This document shows, in pieces, positions 1 to 12,185 of a stretch of 64,000 nt of DNA; within the stretch, counting starts at the first letter, position 1, and each line of letters starts with the position of its first letter. Origin of the DNA: Pseudoneurospora amorphoporcata. Taxonomy: Eukaryota > Ascomycota > Sordariomycetes > Sordariales > Sordariaceae. The stretch is taken from positions 62,001-126,000 of the forward strand of contig MU859100.1 in assembly GCA_033297205.1 (NCBI GenBank), read 5' to 3'. Both the position numbers and the translations under genes were made by a program. The notes beneath the pieces are model-generated. The model did no database searches and was not told the origin of the DNA. It saw only the letters and a list, made by a program, of their open reading frames with translations.

Positions 1-2937
1 AATAGGAGGCGGACGATTTAGCCTTGATGCAAAAAGTTGAGAGCGAATAGACTACGAAGCTATAATGAAAATGATTCAATCGATGTGCGAGTTGCCCTGC
101 TTGTATTCTCTCCTCTCGTCTCCTAGGACCAGAAAGTCAAGGGACGAAACGAGTAAAAGTGCCTCAGACAGCAACCAAGCGTAACCCTCATTGCAGCCCA
201 CGACGAGATAAACTCGTGTATATGTATGCTGGAGAGCATGTATGTCTGCCTAGACCCTAGTCTAGAGCCAGACACGCTTCCCGACGGGATTCAGGAATCA
301 ACTTTTGATCCACGGTCAATGAACGGTTCAACAACGGTCAGCTGCGGTTCCAATCAACGAGTGTTCAACAACCAGTCACCAACCCACCAACCCCATCATT
401 CCATCAACTCACCTCAGCCCACATCTATCATATCAACCCCAATTCCAAGACCAGAGGTAATCGACCGCAAAGCCCAAAGCGAAGAAGCGGTACTGGAGGG
501 GCCGGAGAACGCCGTAAAACAAGCGCAAGAGCACCCGATTGAGATTGGATCTCCATTGAGTCCATTCACGCTTTCATTGCTTTGACCTTGGCCGGGTTCG
601 ATTTCTGGTCTTGGTGTTTGATATTGATAGATGGCAATGGACTAAGGAAGAGGGAGCGAGCAGAGAACTGCGAGCGAGGTAGCTCGCAAGCTCCAAAGCG
701 AAAGGCGGCACTGGTGCACTTAGCTTGTCCATTCACGCTTTTCTGTCTTTTGGGACTCTTTGATGGGTTGATGGGGTATAGGTTGGGTGATGAAATAGTA
801 TAGGGGTTTAGGGAGATGTTTGAGGTGTCAAGAAAGTCGTCGAGGAGTCGGCGGTGCGGTGAAGATATCTCAGCAAGGAGTGGTTCTTTCAAAGTTCGAT
901 ACCACACGAGAGAGACAAACTACAGGTACGTACCGAAGCGGGAAACTCTGAATTGCAATAAGCGTTGTGTTACAGGGCTAGCCTGTGACTGACTAGGTAA
1001 CCGTCCCATATCGCTGCATCACCACGGCAAGGATTACCGGGTTAATGGCACGCTCTAACTACCTAGCTGCAGAGACCCAGCGCAATAGATGCGGCTGTAC
1101 GCATTTAGTCTCTAGAATTAGTTGGCTAATAACGACCTTAGCGTTACCGCGGTTATCAGCCTATCCCTATCGTTAAGGCTATATACAAGTAGACTATATT
1201 ATCCTATAAGATGACCTATATGACAATAAGGCTGGCTGTACAGGCTATATGCTCGTCCTATATAGATGGGTACGAGGTTCCTATAGATAGCTTCCACCCT
1301 CTTCGTGCAATTACACACGTCTTAGTTTATAAGGTACCTAACGTTCGTCTTGCCCCGTGACAGTTAAGGGAAACGGGAAGATCTGGTGGGAGACACCGGT
1401 TGGCGTACCGGTTAGTGAACTAAACCCTCCAACCCTACGGGGCAAGACGAACGTTAGGGACAAACTAAGACTTATGTAATTGCACGAGGAGGGTAGGAAA
1501 CTATCTATGGGAACCTCGTGCCCAACTATATAGGACGAGTGTGTGGCCAGTGCAGCCTCGTCAGCCGGGTCATCCCATGGGATAGAGAACTAGGACGGTA
1601 AGATTGCGAACGGCTCGTTGGTGATCTTCGTAAAGGGAGTCTGGCTGGTGAAAGCTCAGCGTGTGCGGAGTTGGGCGGACGGGGTAGGCGGAGGGTGGGC
1701 GGGAACGAAAGACGGGGACAAAGACCGAGAGAAACACCTAAAACAAGGATACTGGGTACGACAAGGATGAGTGTGAGGATGTGTTGATGATCTGTCGAAG
1801 GGCCGCTGATGTGCTGATAGTATGTTGAGAATGTGATTGATGTATTTTGATGTTGGCGTGCTGAGATTCTGGAGTTCCTCAGTTTTGGAGTGCTGATTTA
1901 GTGATTTTCTGATGTGCTGGGGTGTTGATGGTGTTATTGGCGTTGAGAAGTCGATGTTTCTGATGGAGAGCTGAGGATGAAGAAAAAAGAGGATGAAGAA
2001 AAAAGAGAACGAAGAAGGTCAAAAGTCGAGAGGGGAAGCGTCCTTTTATCCCCTCGGTCGCTGCCTTCCTCGTTGATGATCCGCGTGCCGACCAAACCCG
2101 TCGGAGAACCTTCAGGCCCGCCCGGTTTATGGCTGCCGGGTGATTCGTCGCTTGCAAGCAAGCAATGCACAGCTCTAGGCAACGAACCAAGAACCAAGGA
2201 ATGGGAACCCATTGTGATACCGTAGAAACTCGAGAAACTGGCGAAAAGCTAATCCTGTTTTTCTGGCAGATATGTACAGGGAGCTGGCAGGATCAGCCCG
2301 CTTCCGGTATATGTAAATGTATGTGAGTTAACGTGGAGGGCAATGTCCTTCTGTTTTCCCTTAACTGGGCAGATACCTTACATTTGCTGGTGTATGTTGG
2401 CTGACTGGGCTGATTCCTGCCTTACATTTGCCAGAAAAACAGGATTAGCTTTTCGCCAGTTTCTCGAGTCTACGGTATGCGATGCGATGGGATGCAAAAG
2501 CTGCATGTGGCGAGCAAAGCCACTGAGGAGTGAGGAGGCCGGCATCTGACGCGTTCCCGAGATGGGGCAAGCAAAGGATGAGACGCGGTAGCCTAGCGAC
2601 AAGATGGGAGATGGAAGAACAAGTAAGACAAGGATGGTAGGTATGAAGTGAGATTAAGTGTATAAAGCGCGATGGGTATTTAACGAGAGATCTAAAGGTG
2701 TGAGCCCAACGTGTAAACGAAAGAAGAGAAGAAAGAATGCAATGCTGCCATCCACCGACCACCCGAGCCCAAACCAAAACGCCATTGTAAACGAAGCCAG
2801 AAGACAAAAGACAGAATACCAAACACCGATGACTCCGAACCATGCCTACTCCCAAACTTTTCATCACCAACAAACAAGCAAAACAAAAGATTAATCATCA
2901 ACATGTCCCCCCATCCACCTCCTATATATACCCATTT
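1..2937. other. Gene-poor left flank
   Basis: I can support no gene here. Several open frames of 70-140 codons occur on both strands, but none has a recognisable domain, a splice pattern or typical fungal codon use. The stretch from about 1100 to 1350 is clearly richer in A and T than the rest and contains many TATA, CTATA and TAAG words, which is what mutated repeat DNA looks like in Neurospora relatives. The foldback repeat described separately lies in it. The last few hundred bases are 3' flank of the minus-strand gene that ends at 2938. Confidence 0.5.
1203..1590. repeat. Foldback inverted repeat, MITE-like
   Basis: Bases 1252-1358 are repeated in inverted orientation at 1437-1539, separated by about 78 bases that hold a smaller palindrome around ACCGGTTGGCGTACCGGT. 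The inner ends of the arms (ACGTTCGTCTTGCCCCGT) are identical. Further out the arms differ mostly by C-to-T and G-to-A changes, with the left arm the more AT-rich, and weaker similarity extends to roughly 1203 and 1590. The structure is what a small non-autonomous foldback transposon or MITE leaves, and the biased changes resemble repeat-induced point mutation. I could not identify target-site duplications or a family name. Confidence 0.7.
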
Positions 2938-3756
2938 TTACTCCTCATAAAACCAATAAAAAGTCGTATACGGCACACTCTGCGTCGTCCCCACCCCAGC
3001 CGCACCACAACCCTCCGCATTCCCCCCGGCCGTTATCACCCGATAAACCAAATTGACCCCCTTGCTCATCCCCTTCCCACTATCCGTCAGCCTCAACCAC
3101 GCCACCGCCCCCGTATCCAGCACCCCCCTATCCGCGTCCTTGGGCGCGCTCACGCTCCCCGTCTTCAAAACACTAGCTTTCATCCCAATAGCATCTAGAT
3201 CGAACGTCGGAGTGCCGGTCGAGTCGAAGTAATGATGTCCGGCATATTTCAGAGCAGGGCAGTTCGCTAGTCCTTTCAGGTCTTCGTGCGAGGAAGGGAA
3301 AGGAGAAGAAGTGTTAGCCGAGTAGGAAGAGTTTGAAGGCCGGTTTAGGGGGACGGGGCGGTCCCAGAGGAGAGCGTGAGGGAGACTGTTGAAGGCCTCT
3401 ATCGACAAAGAAGCAGTCTTGGAGAGGCCTGGGTAGAGAGTGGTCACGTCGTAGAGGACTGCAAGAGCGCCGGTTGCGGAGGGCGTAGCGTCTGGACCGC
3501 TGCAGGTGTAGTTTTGGATGCCGTGGCCGATGGCGATTTTCTTGAGGCGGGCGGTGGGGGAGGGGGCTACGAGGTCGTCGCCTGTGATCATGAGTTGGTT
3601 AGTGGAGGCTGGAAAACGGGAGAGGGGGAACAGAGACTAACCTCCTGTGCTGGGTAGAGTTGGTGTTAGGGATTTGCAGGGGCCCTTGGTGGGAGCAGCG
3701 TATGTGGCTGTTATTGTTGTGAAGGCAGCAAGGAGAAGGCTCTTTGTGGAAACCAT
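2938..3756 (-). CDS. Secreted DUF3455-family protein
   Basis: Two exons, 3756-3642 and 3581-2938, joined across a 60-base intron (GTTAGT donor, CTAAC branch, ACAG acceptor), give 252 residues. The protein starts with a signal peptide (MVSTKSLLLAAFTTITATYA). The mature part matches the fungal DUF3455 family: a GHGIQNYTC motif near the start, a central GHHYFD segment, a GAVAWLRL strand, a KGVNLVYRV strand followed by TAGG, and a conserved aromatic end (YTTFYWFY). Members are extracellular and often mislabelled malate dehydrogenase in databases; their biochemical role is unknown. Length is normal for the family and nothing is missing. A GT-rich microsatellite lies just upstream of the start codon. 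The family call is from recognition of the motif order, not from a search. Confidence 0.88.
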
Positions 3757-6700
3757 CTTGGCTGATATGTGTGTGTGTGTGTCTGAGGAGAGAACTCGAG
3801 GAAGTCGTGAGTGGACGAAGCGAGTATTAAAAGCTTCTAGAAGACCTGACTGACCAAACGGGGTAAGGGTTGAGTAAGAAGAAGACCAAGACCGATGATC
3901 ATGACTCCAAAAAGTTTTGGGATAAAAACGGCAGGCTTCCAAAGTATATATGGCAACCCAGCGAGGCAGAATGAAGGAATGTGAGTGGGTAGTGTGCCAT
4001 CATTGACCGGGGGTAATGGTGAGGACTGAGGATGGGGGTCAGAACGTGGCTGTCAACACTAGTCTTAGCACGGCCGTTGTCCGCTGACCTGGACAAGGGC
4101 GAGATCCAGGGTCAGTGACCGGGGGCAAGATTGCAGGTGTAGTATTGATAGTGTAGTGTACGTACCCAGCTACCTCGAGGATTGGATGCCCAGAGAATTG
4201 CGTCTAAAAGTCCGCAAGGGTGCATATCCCACGGTAACCACCACCCTGGTCTGCAAGACTTTACACGCCGTAGAGGTACCTTGTATTATGCGGCATCCAA
4301 GATGAGGCTTCAATATTGCAACCTATACAAGCTCCCACGGCTGAGCATAGCACCAAGCGAGGGGACATCAAGGACTTGCACAAGGCCACAGCCCACAAGG
4401 CGTCTGTCTCTCCGGCAAGTATCCGCCGTTGCCCGTTGGACGAAATTGTCGATATTTCGACGCGATGATGCCGATGGCCGTGCCTTCGCAGTCCGCTGCT
4501 GCTGTGTTCTGTTGATTGTTTCGGTGCATGGGGAAATTGCCTTGGCTGTGTATGTATCCAAGGGCCAATGGGAGGAGATGGCGCTTGGCCGGTTCAATGG
4601 GCCTCATGAGGTATTCTGAACGCATTAACGAGATGAGAGACAGTTTGACGGCGCCAAACTCGGCGGGCAAAATGTCAACCTCACACAGGCAACATCGGCA
4701 ACTTTGCCGGTTGTAGGAACATGCTCTCAACTGCAGCATGATTTCTCTAAGAAGGGGGGGGGGGGAAGGTAATGACCCGAGACATGTCTTCGACGACCGA
4801 CGGCAAGACGGCTAGACAGACGGCAAACAGGTCTCGCTGGAATATCGACACCGTGGTCAAGGCCGGAAAAGAGGTGGCGACAGACAGCCTTGAGGCGACA
4901 ATCAATTGAGCTGATAGAGTTTTCTTGGTGTAGTGTAGTGAGCAAAAAAAGAGCAAGCAACAAGCAAGCGGAAGTCGGAACGGTGAAGAAAAGTCACATC
5001 CGCTTGACGTTTGGTGGAAGGAGGACTTGAGCTTGAGGTTCAGTTGTCGTCGCTGTCCAGGGCACTTTCGTTTTTCCCCAGCTCCACCAAGCAAGATGCG
5101 CGGCTAACTCATTAAACTTGGCAGATTTGGCCCTTTTGTGATTGGTGAATCGTCTGCAACAGGCCCAATTGGGATTAGCCCAATCTGCACCCGCTTGAAG
5201 CACTCGATTTAGCCCAGGAACCCACCCTCGTTTTCCTCTCGTTTTGGGTATTTTTGGCACGGAAGACAACGGCAACATGCTCCAAATTCCCTGCGAAGGC
5301 CCGATATTGTAGTTGCACGCAATCTTTGTGCTCCGTCTGCGGGCGCATTGCGGAGGCGGGACGGGCTGTTGTCTGTCCTCACCACCACAACATGATCACG
5401 ATAAAACAGTATCACCGTGGAGATGAAACGAAAGAAAATTTAAACAAGTCAAATCGGCCGATTGAAACTGACCAATGTTGTTAGGGCTGTTTCGTTTCCT
5501 CGCTTCTGCACCTTCTTCACGCCCCTGCGTCAAGTGCACATTGCCGGCTGTCACTTCCGGCAAGGATTCAACTGCCCGAGATTTTTCCTTTTCTTTCTCC
5601 TTTTCCCTTGTCATTGACTTGTCGCAGGATTTCCCGCGATTGCTTGCTTGCCATGCTTGCTTGCGCTCGGCCATCTCCTTCTTGTCTCCCTCCCTTGTCA
5701 GGCAACTCTCACAGTAGGAGACAAGGGATGTAAATCGCTTTCCACGCTGTCGGGATCATACCCAGCAAAGTTGTTTGAAACAAACTCAGTTGCTTTTCAT
5801 TGTCTTCTCCCTTGTTTGACAGAAGGCGAGGATCAATTCCCGAAGTTCATCAAAAACGTCCCAGGAGCACGACATGCACAATTGCCCAGACTATCACAGC
5901 TTCAACCCGATCTTCGCGAAACTGACGGAATGACACCTCTTGGCTTCGTCTTTCAAGATCCCCAGATCGCGTCTCAGCACCGAATGCACCACAAAACCCC
6001 GCATTTCGGGCTTGCCAAGATTTGACGATAGCAAGAACGATGACATCGCCCAAGAGTCCGAGTTGACACTCGACAGAAAGGTTGAAATGGCGTTGCTGAC
6101 CATACCTCTGAGTGACCGTGAATGACTGACTACAGGAGACGCAGTTCGACGGCGCAGCGAATTTTACCCAAAAAGATGGAGGCTCTCGAAATAGGCCCCG
6201 GGACCTCTTACTACGCATCCCATCCCATCTCATCCCACGTAAAACCATCTCAGTTTCTCGGCATTCAGAATCAAATGAACCAACGCGTAACACAGTACCG
6301 TAAGCTGGCGGTGAGAAAGAAACATCACCCAGAATCCTTCTACGCCTCAAGCCTGCATTGCATCCTCAACCCTACCCACCCTTGACCCTCCATCTCATAT
6401 CTCCAGACTCCGGATGTGTAAAATGCCGTAATATGCATGCATGCGATGCATCGCTTCGGACTTTTTGTCCCTAATGACCCAGGTCCTCTTGGATTCCTTT
6501 GTTGTGTAGCCCTGCTACTATCGGTACTGCATTCCAATGGCACGGAGGAGGGATGAGCTTTGGGGAAAAAATGGCATCGGGTCAAGGTAGAGCGCACGGA
6601 CGGTTTGCCGAGAACAGGGGGGGGGAGAATGCCCACCGAAGCAAGTTGGCATGGTATCCATTTGATTGAGAAAAACTAAGGTGGTCACTTTCCTACATGA

Positions 6701-9700
6701 AGGCAGGCTATCATCATCAGTCAGGCTTTGATAGCGCTTCAATGAAGTACCGCCCAGAAAGCTCTGCACTGCCTTTGGTCAACCGGAAAAATTGATCCCT
6801 CCAACCATCGATCATCGACTTGTTTTAGTCCACCAGAATATTCGAGAAAAGACGACAACAAAACAATTCTGCCACATGGCCTCAACATTCAGCCTTGTCA
6901 GAACCAAAAAGCAATGCAAAATCCGGCAGTCACCCGGCCTCCCCAACCGGCCATCGACCATGTCGACGGATCAAATGCAGAGAGAGAGGACCAAAGGCTG
7001 CGGCGACCACGTTGCCGACCGGCACTCACTCTCCCGAATTTGATCACCCACGACGCCCAAAAGCAGTGCAACCTCAAAAGGCGGTCAGCACGCCTTTTAC
7101 ATTTCCCGGTTGAGGCCATCAAGCGACAGATTTCGTGCATATCGTTTTGAGCAAAAAAAACAACCATCAAAGGCCGATATGCCAATATTCCCAAGACCGG
7201 GCTCAACTCCGCTTGCTCCGCACCGCGTTTGTGTGCGACGCCGAAAGCGCCATGCACACAGCACGGCCCCGCTAAATAGCCCCGCTTAGGCGTAAGTCTG
7301 GCCAATGGCAGGAGGTCAATATGCAGTGCTGGCGCTTACAAGCGCATAAGTGGGGAGGCTAAAATGCGTGTTGGTGCAGCTTGTGGAGCACAAAAATGAT
7401 TCGCGAAAATGAATTGCGACGAGGAGACGCGGGAGACAAATTCGGGGTTGACGCCGGATGTAATCAATTTGTTTTGCTGGAGTTATGAGAAGAACTTTGA
7501 GATATCATTTTCTTCCCCGCTTCTTGGTAGCATTTCAACGGTGTCAATGAATCGATACACAGCATCGCTTAGCTTCGCTTACAAGCAAATTCGAGGAGTG
7601 GAATGCAGTATTACCTGCGTCTAGTAGTCCACTCAGTCCAACAAAACCGTGGTGGCATTCCATGCACCTCTGCGGCGTCGAAGAAGCCAACGAGGATGGG
7701 ATTGGATGGTTGTCGCGATTGTCGAATGATTGTCGTTTCCTTGTCCTCCGACTCCTTCCATTCTTTCTGTTATCTTTCGGTGTTCCAATCTTCCGTCTCT
7801 TTGCTTCATGGGCGAGTTGCAACTTTCTTTCGGCTTTCCAGTCTTCATTCGGGAGGTGCGAGTGCCGGTTAGCCGCGTCCGCTTCCCTTCAGTTGTCTCT
7901 ACACACTGGGAAGGAAGTCCGGTTGTGAGAGACTGTGCCGTCCAAGTGCGGTGGCGGTGATGGATGATGGCTGATGGCGCTGACAAACCGCAATGTGTTG
8001 CGTTCACATGATGGAGATCTGGAGGGAAACTGCATTGCGTCTACTGTATGCGGGTCATTATCAATGGGGAAGGGAGCAAATACCTACTCACATGAATGCT
8101 TTCAACGGCCCTTTGTTCATGCCCAGAGAAGGGACAACTATTGACTCGTCATTCCAGACAGCTTCCAGACCGCAATGTCCGAGTCGAATGCGGTGGGTGT
8201 GCTTTCGAACACGGTGTTGGAAGCAACGACCCCGCTTGCTGCCCACCTTCACGACAATCATGGCTGTTCTGGACGTTTCCCGAACCGGAATCGCTTGCTT
8301 GATTTGCCTGAGAGAACCCGAAGCCCTGGGAGGGACGCGCTTGTCTCGCTTGCATCGCTTGTTGGGCAAATTGGATAACATCATCCGCCGGTAGCGAGGC
8401 TTTGTGGAAGTTGGCAAGCACAAACGGCTGCCAACCAGGTGTGGACATTACGACTCGACGGGTGAACCACACTCACCGATGCGTGTCGATAACCAGGGGC
8501 ACTGCAGTGGTATCATGTATCCCGTCGGTTGTAACTGGTACTTGAAGTACATGAATCGTTACTTTCGCAGGCAGAAAGCTCTCTTATCAAGCTGGATGCG
8601 GTCTCCTCACTTTCGATTGTGCTACCAGGAAGTCATGGCTAGAAATCATGACATCCATCCATGTTGTTCTTCCCACGCTCTGGTGTGAGTACGGGTAGCA
8701 ACGAAGGGAAGCTGGTGACAAAGGAAGGAAGCTGACCCGTTCGAACACGATCAAAGACCCCGATCAAAGGTCAATGCTTCAGTTCGTCAACGGCAAGTGA
8801 ACTCTGAGGACGTCCAGTTCGTTCTAGCCTCTTTCCGGCGGCCAGTCTGCCTTGGCGACAGTATAGCGGTTGTGTTCCTTCCTTCCTTCCATAACTGCGG
8901 CCGACAACCGGCCAGGTACCTCTAGGAATAGCAAAACCGGACCGGACTTGATTGCCCGGATTCTTGGTCTGAATGCACTTGGATGAGGGTACTCTTCGTC
9001 AGGCTGGTGTCGGTGGCATATGTTCGCTCCTTTGCGGCTTGCTTCCTGCTGTTTCACTGGATGTGCACTCCTTCTGTCTAGGTCCCGGCGGGAACACGAT
9101 AGAGAAGGGCAACGGATTAGCATGACTGAGGTTTATCCAACACTTGCAAGTGCAAGCGTGTCGTTGATGTCACCTAGTCAATCATGGTCACCCTGTCGAG
9201 AGGAAAAGGCCGGGTGCGGCGGAAGAAGAACCAGCTCAAATAATGAGACGAGTGCGATGAGCCGACTCGTAGCCACTGACTTGTCGGGCGCTGCCTGACT
9301 GGATTCGAGACCGCAAAGACTCAAAGTCCCCCAACGAGAAAACATCAAGGCCGAACCTAAAGTGGATATTGCGAGCTGCAGTTGGAAAAAACAACAGTGG
9401 CGGAGTGGAGAGCTTCGAAACGCTCTTTCCTTCTACAGGTGCAGTTCCTTCCTGCCAGGGGCAACATGCCGAGCATGAGACGATACGGGACTTTCCGTCA
9501 AGACCGGGCAGGAACGAGACACTTGAGTCCACTCTGCCAACCAGATTGCTTGATGGCACGAGAAGCCCTGCCTGCCACTCCGATCTCTTGTTCAGGTACC
9601 AACCAAGCGAAACTTCCACATCGTTAATCGCGGTTCGTTTGGGAGAACGCTGATAGATGCCCGACGGAACTGGAAAAGCCCTTCCCATCAGCTTAATTGG

Positions 9701-10136
9701 CAAGGGCATGACGCCAGGGGCAGAGCTGCTCCGCGTCTTTCCAAGCAAAGACTGAAGACATTGAGAGGGACAAGGAGCGACTGGGAAACACAAGATGACA
9801 TCTAGATGGGCCCGTTCTTCCCATCCAAAACTGGCCATGATGGAGAATGAGTTCTATAACATCTGGCTTGCGAGAGGCCATTCTTGCTTTATTAGAGGAC
9901 CTCGGGCTGCCGTCGGTGATCGGTGGACCATTATCATGACCGCAACTGCCCTCTATGAGACAAGAACTGACCCGCAACAGTCTTCGCGTTCACAACATGG
10001 AAGTCACAACACCACAGAACCGTGCAAGTGCTGAAGGACGAACCGAACAGACACAGAGGTAGGAGACGACAACTGAGAGCATCGTTGGGATTCAAATAGA
10101 GGCCTGTCCCCCCAGATTCTTCATCCATTTTTTTTT

Positions 10137-10186
<50 letters not shown>

Positions 10187-10299
10187 GTATTCTTCTCTGT
10201 TGTTTTCTCTTGTCCGCCCAACACTCTCTTGCTGTCAACCCAACCATTCATTCCTTTTTCTCCTTCTTTGGATATCATCATTACTTCTTGCAAGTCACC
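3757..10299. other. Long gene-poor region
   Basis: About 6.5 kb without a gene I can support. Bases 3757-4100 are the 5' leader and promoter side of the DUF3455 gene. The longest open frame is about 200 codons (minus strand, 9236-9838). It has no domain, no splice support and overlaps plus-strand frames of similar quality. The region includes runs of nine G or more near 4756 and 6616. Its right end, from about 10060, is a pyrimidine-rich leader with an (ATC)15 tract that belongs to the GPI-protein gene. It could hold regulatory DNA or a long non-coding RNA; the sequence alone does not say. Confidence 0.45.
10141..10186 (+). repeat. (ATC)15 microsatellite
   Basis: Fifteen perfect ATC units lie in the presumed 5' leader of the GPI-protein gene, about 115 bases before its start codon. 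Tracts of this kind are length-variable between strains. Confidence 0.95.
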
Positions 10300-11827
10300 A
10301 TGCATCCCACCACAGTCCTGTCACCATTGGTCCTGGTCATGGCCGGCCTGGTCGCCGGCAAGCCATGCACCAAGCATCCCGAGGAGCACAAAGACCACGG
10401 TGCATCGGACAGCCATTGCGGAGAGGGATGCCACGACTTCTATTCCAGGCTCTCAAAACGGCCCGAAACATATCCCCCAGGTTAGTGCAAGCATGGCTCT
10501 ACGTATCTGAAGACATTCTGACAAGCGACATACTTCCCAGCTTCTGCAACCAAGGCCGATGCTATTCCCGTGACGCTCACAGCGCGTGCGATGGCAACTT
10601 CAGTTCCTGACGACCAGATGAAGTTGGCTGCTCCTTCGGCGGACGACGACTACAAGTGCACCTAGAGGGTGCATGGCAAAGAGGAGGCTTGCCCATCAGA
10701 CAACACTCGTTGCTCTACTATGTTGGAGACGACGAGTGGTCCCATACACGCCCTCGAAGAGTGTGTTGACCATCCCTACTTCAGCACGATCTTTGGCAAC
10801 ACCCCACCTCCAGGCATCAAAGGTATGTGCAAGAATGACGCTCTGACTCAACGGTGTCTCTCTAACCAGCGACATGTGTCCCAGCTTCTTCAGCCAAGGC
10901 CGCTATCATTCCTGTGACGCTCCAAGCGCGTGCCATGGCAACTCCCAACGCATGGGGTAAGTACCAACATTTCCACCCGCTTCCTGACCAGCCCAATCTG
11001 ACATTGCCGACACAGACGACCTTGGCCCTGTGACGTTCCGCACAGAGAGGCCTGAGACAGCCGTTCGTGAAATTGATCCTCGCTCAGAGGCAATTACGAC
11101 GAAAACGACGATGGGGAGAGAGACATCGACGTATGTTACCTCTATGACAACCACCGCGGAGGTTGATGTCATGTCAGTCATTATAATCCCCGACACGACG
11201 TCGACAGTTCGAACCAGAAACAACAGCCGGAAGTCTTCAACTTTAACCCCTTCTGTGGCCTCTACCGCTCAGCCCACCGTCACCGCCGTGGTAGTGGTCA
11301 ACGACCCTCAGTCCACCACAACCGTGGTGGTATTCGCTCCCGAGACTACCGCAACCGAGGTGGTACTCGCTCCTGAGACCACCGCGACGGCTGCCCCCAG
11401 GCCCATCACGACGGCTGCCCCCAGGCCCATCACGACGGCTGCCCCTAGGCCCATCAGGACTTCAACCCTTTCTGCGTCCACCGCTCCAGTCCCAGCTGGC
11501 ACTCCCATAACGACAATCTCCAACATCATGCCTGGCCGGAACACAGTTCAACTCCCTTCGCAGTCAGCGGCTCCAGTTATCGTCATCAATGCTCCGGAGG
11601 AGTCGTACTCAACTGTTCGCACGACTGAGACTCTTTGGTCCTCGGTCTGGCAGCCCATCAACATAGCCATCTCTACACGGACCAGGGACCTTAAGCTTGT
11701 CATGCCTCCTACTCATGCACCAGGTTCCAGCGGGAAGAGCAGCGGTGCTTCAACGACGCGATCAGGGGCTGGTGTCATTGTCATGGCAGGTATTGGTGCT
11801 TTGGCCGCTTGCTTCATGATGTTCTGA
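10300..11827 (+). CDS. GPI-type serine/threonine-rich surface protein, with in-frame stop
   Basis: Exons 10300-10480, 10541-10822, 10885-10956 and 11016-11827 keep one reading frame across three introns of 59-62 bases with good donors (GTTAGT, GTATGT, GTAAGT). The product begins with a signal peptide (MHPTTVLSPLVLVMAGLVAG), then short Cys-containing segments, then a Thr/Ser/Pro-rich stalk with three copies of TTAAPRPI at 11394-11459, and ends in a hydrophobic tail (GVIVMAGIGALAACFMMF) typical of a GPI-anchor signal. The segment reading IPVTLxARAMAT occurs twice, after introns 1 and 2, showing an internal exon duplication. A TAG at 10663-10665 interrupts the frame between the two copies. If used, the product is a secreted protein of about 101 residues. 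An extra intron at 10603-10665 would remove it, but its GTTCCT donor is poor. Fungal cell-wall proteins of this make-up are common; no enzyme domain is visible. Confidence 0.65.
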
Positions 11828-12185
11828 GTGTGAGAATGTGGTTGGCAGCAGTAGAGGGGATGACCAGGATCTGGATGACAGGTTCCCGTCTACTCGGCGG
11901 ACTTGAGAGAACCAGTTGAACTTTTGCGTTTGTGCGCGCATGTTTGTACACACAGCACCAACTTCCTATATCCGGGGGTATCAACTTATCTGAAGGCGAC
12001 CCGGAGCCGCCCCTAAAGTCTAGTAGTAGTAGTAGTAGTAGTAGTAGTAATTCAACATAATTCGCTCCCAATCTTTCTTTTTTTTCTTTTGCCGTCTATC
12101 CATGCCATGCATTGCCCCTGTGTCTATAGTGTCCAAAGCCTTTTTCTCTCGGTGCTTATTTGCTTCTTCTCTTTGTGTCCTTGGT
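11828..12185. other. Shared 3' region of convergent genes
   Basis: The GPI-protein gene (plus) ends at 11827 and the hotdog gene (minus) ends at 12186, so both 3' untranslated regions lie in 358 bases and the transcripts probably overlap. It contains a (TAG) tract at 12021-12049 and a T-rich run at 12078-12090. No gene is visible. Confidence 0.6.
12021..12049 (+). repeat. (TAG)n microsatellite
   Basis: Nine to ten perfect TAG units lie between two convergent genes. Confidence 0.95.

Noticed and set aside
226..907. 119-codon plus and 113-codon minus frames at the left end
   Set aside because: They have no domain, contradict each other and lie in low-complexity Ser/Pro-rich sequence; they may be part of an untranslated region of a gene outside the window.
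9236..9838. 200-codon minus-strand open frame
   Set aside because: No domain, no splice support, and overlapping plus-strand frames look equally good; frames of this length arise by chance in GC-balanced intergenic DNA of this size.
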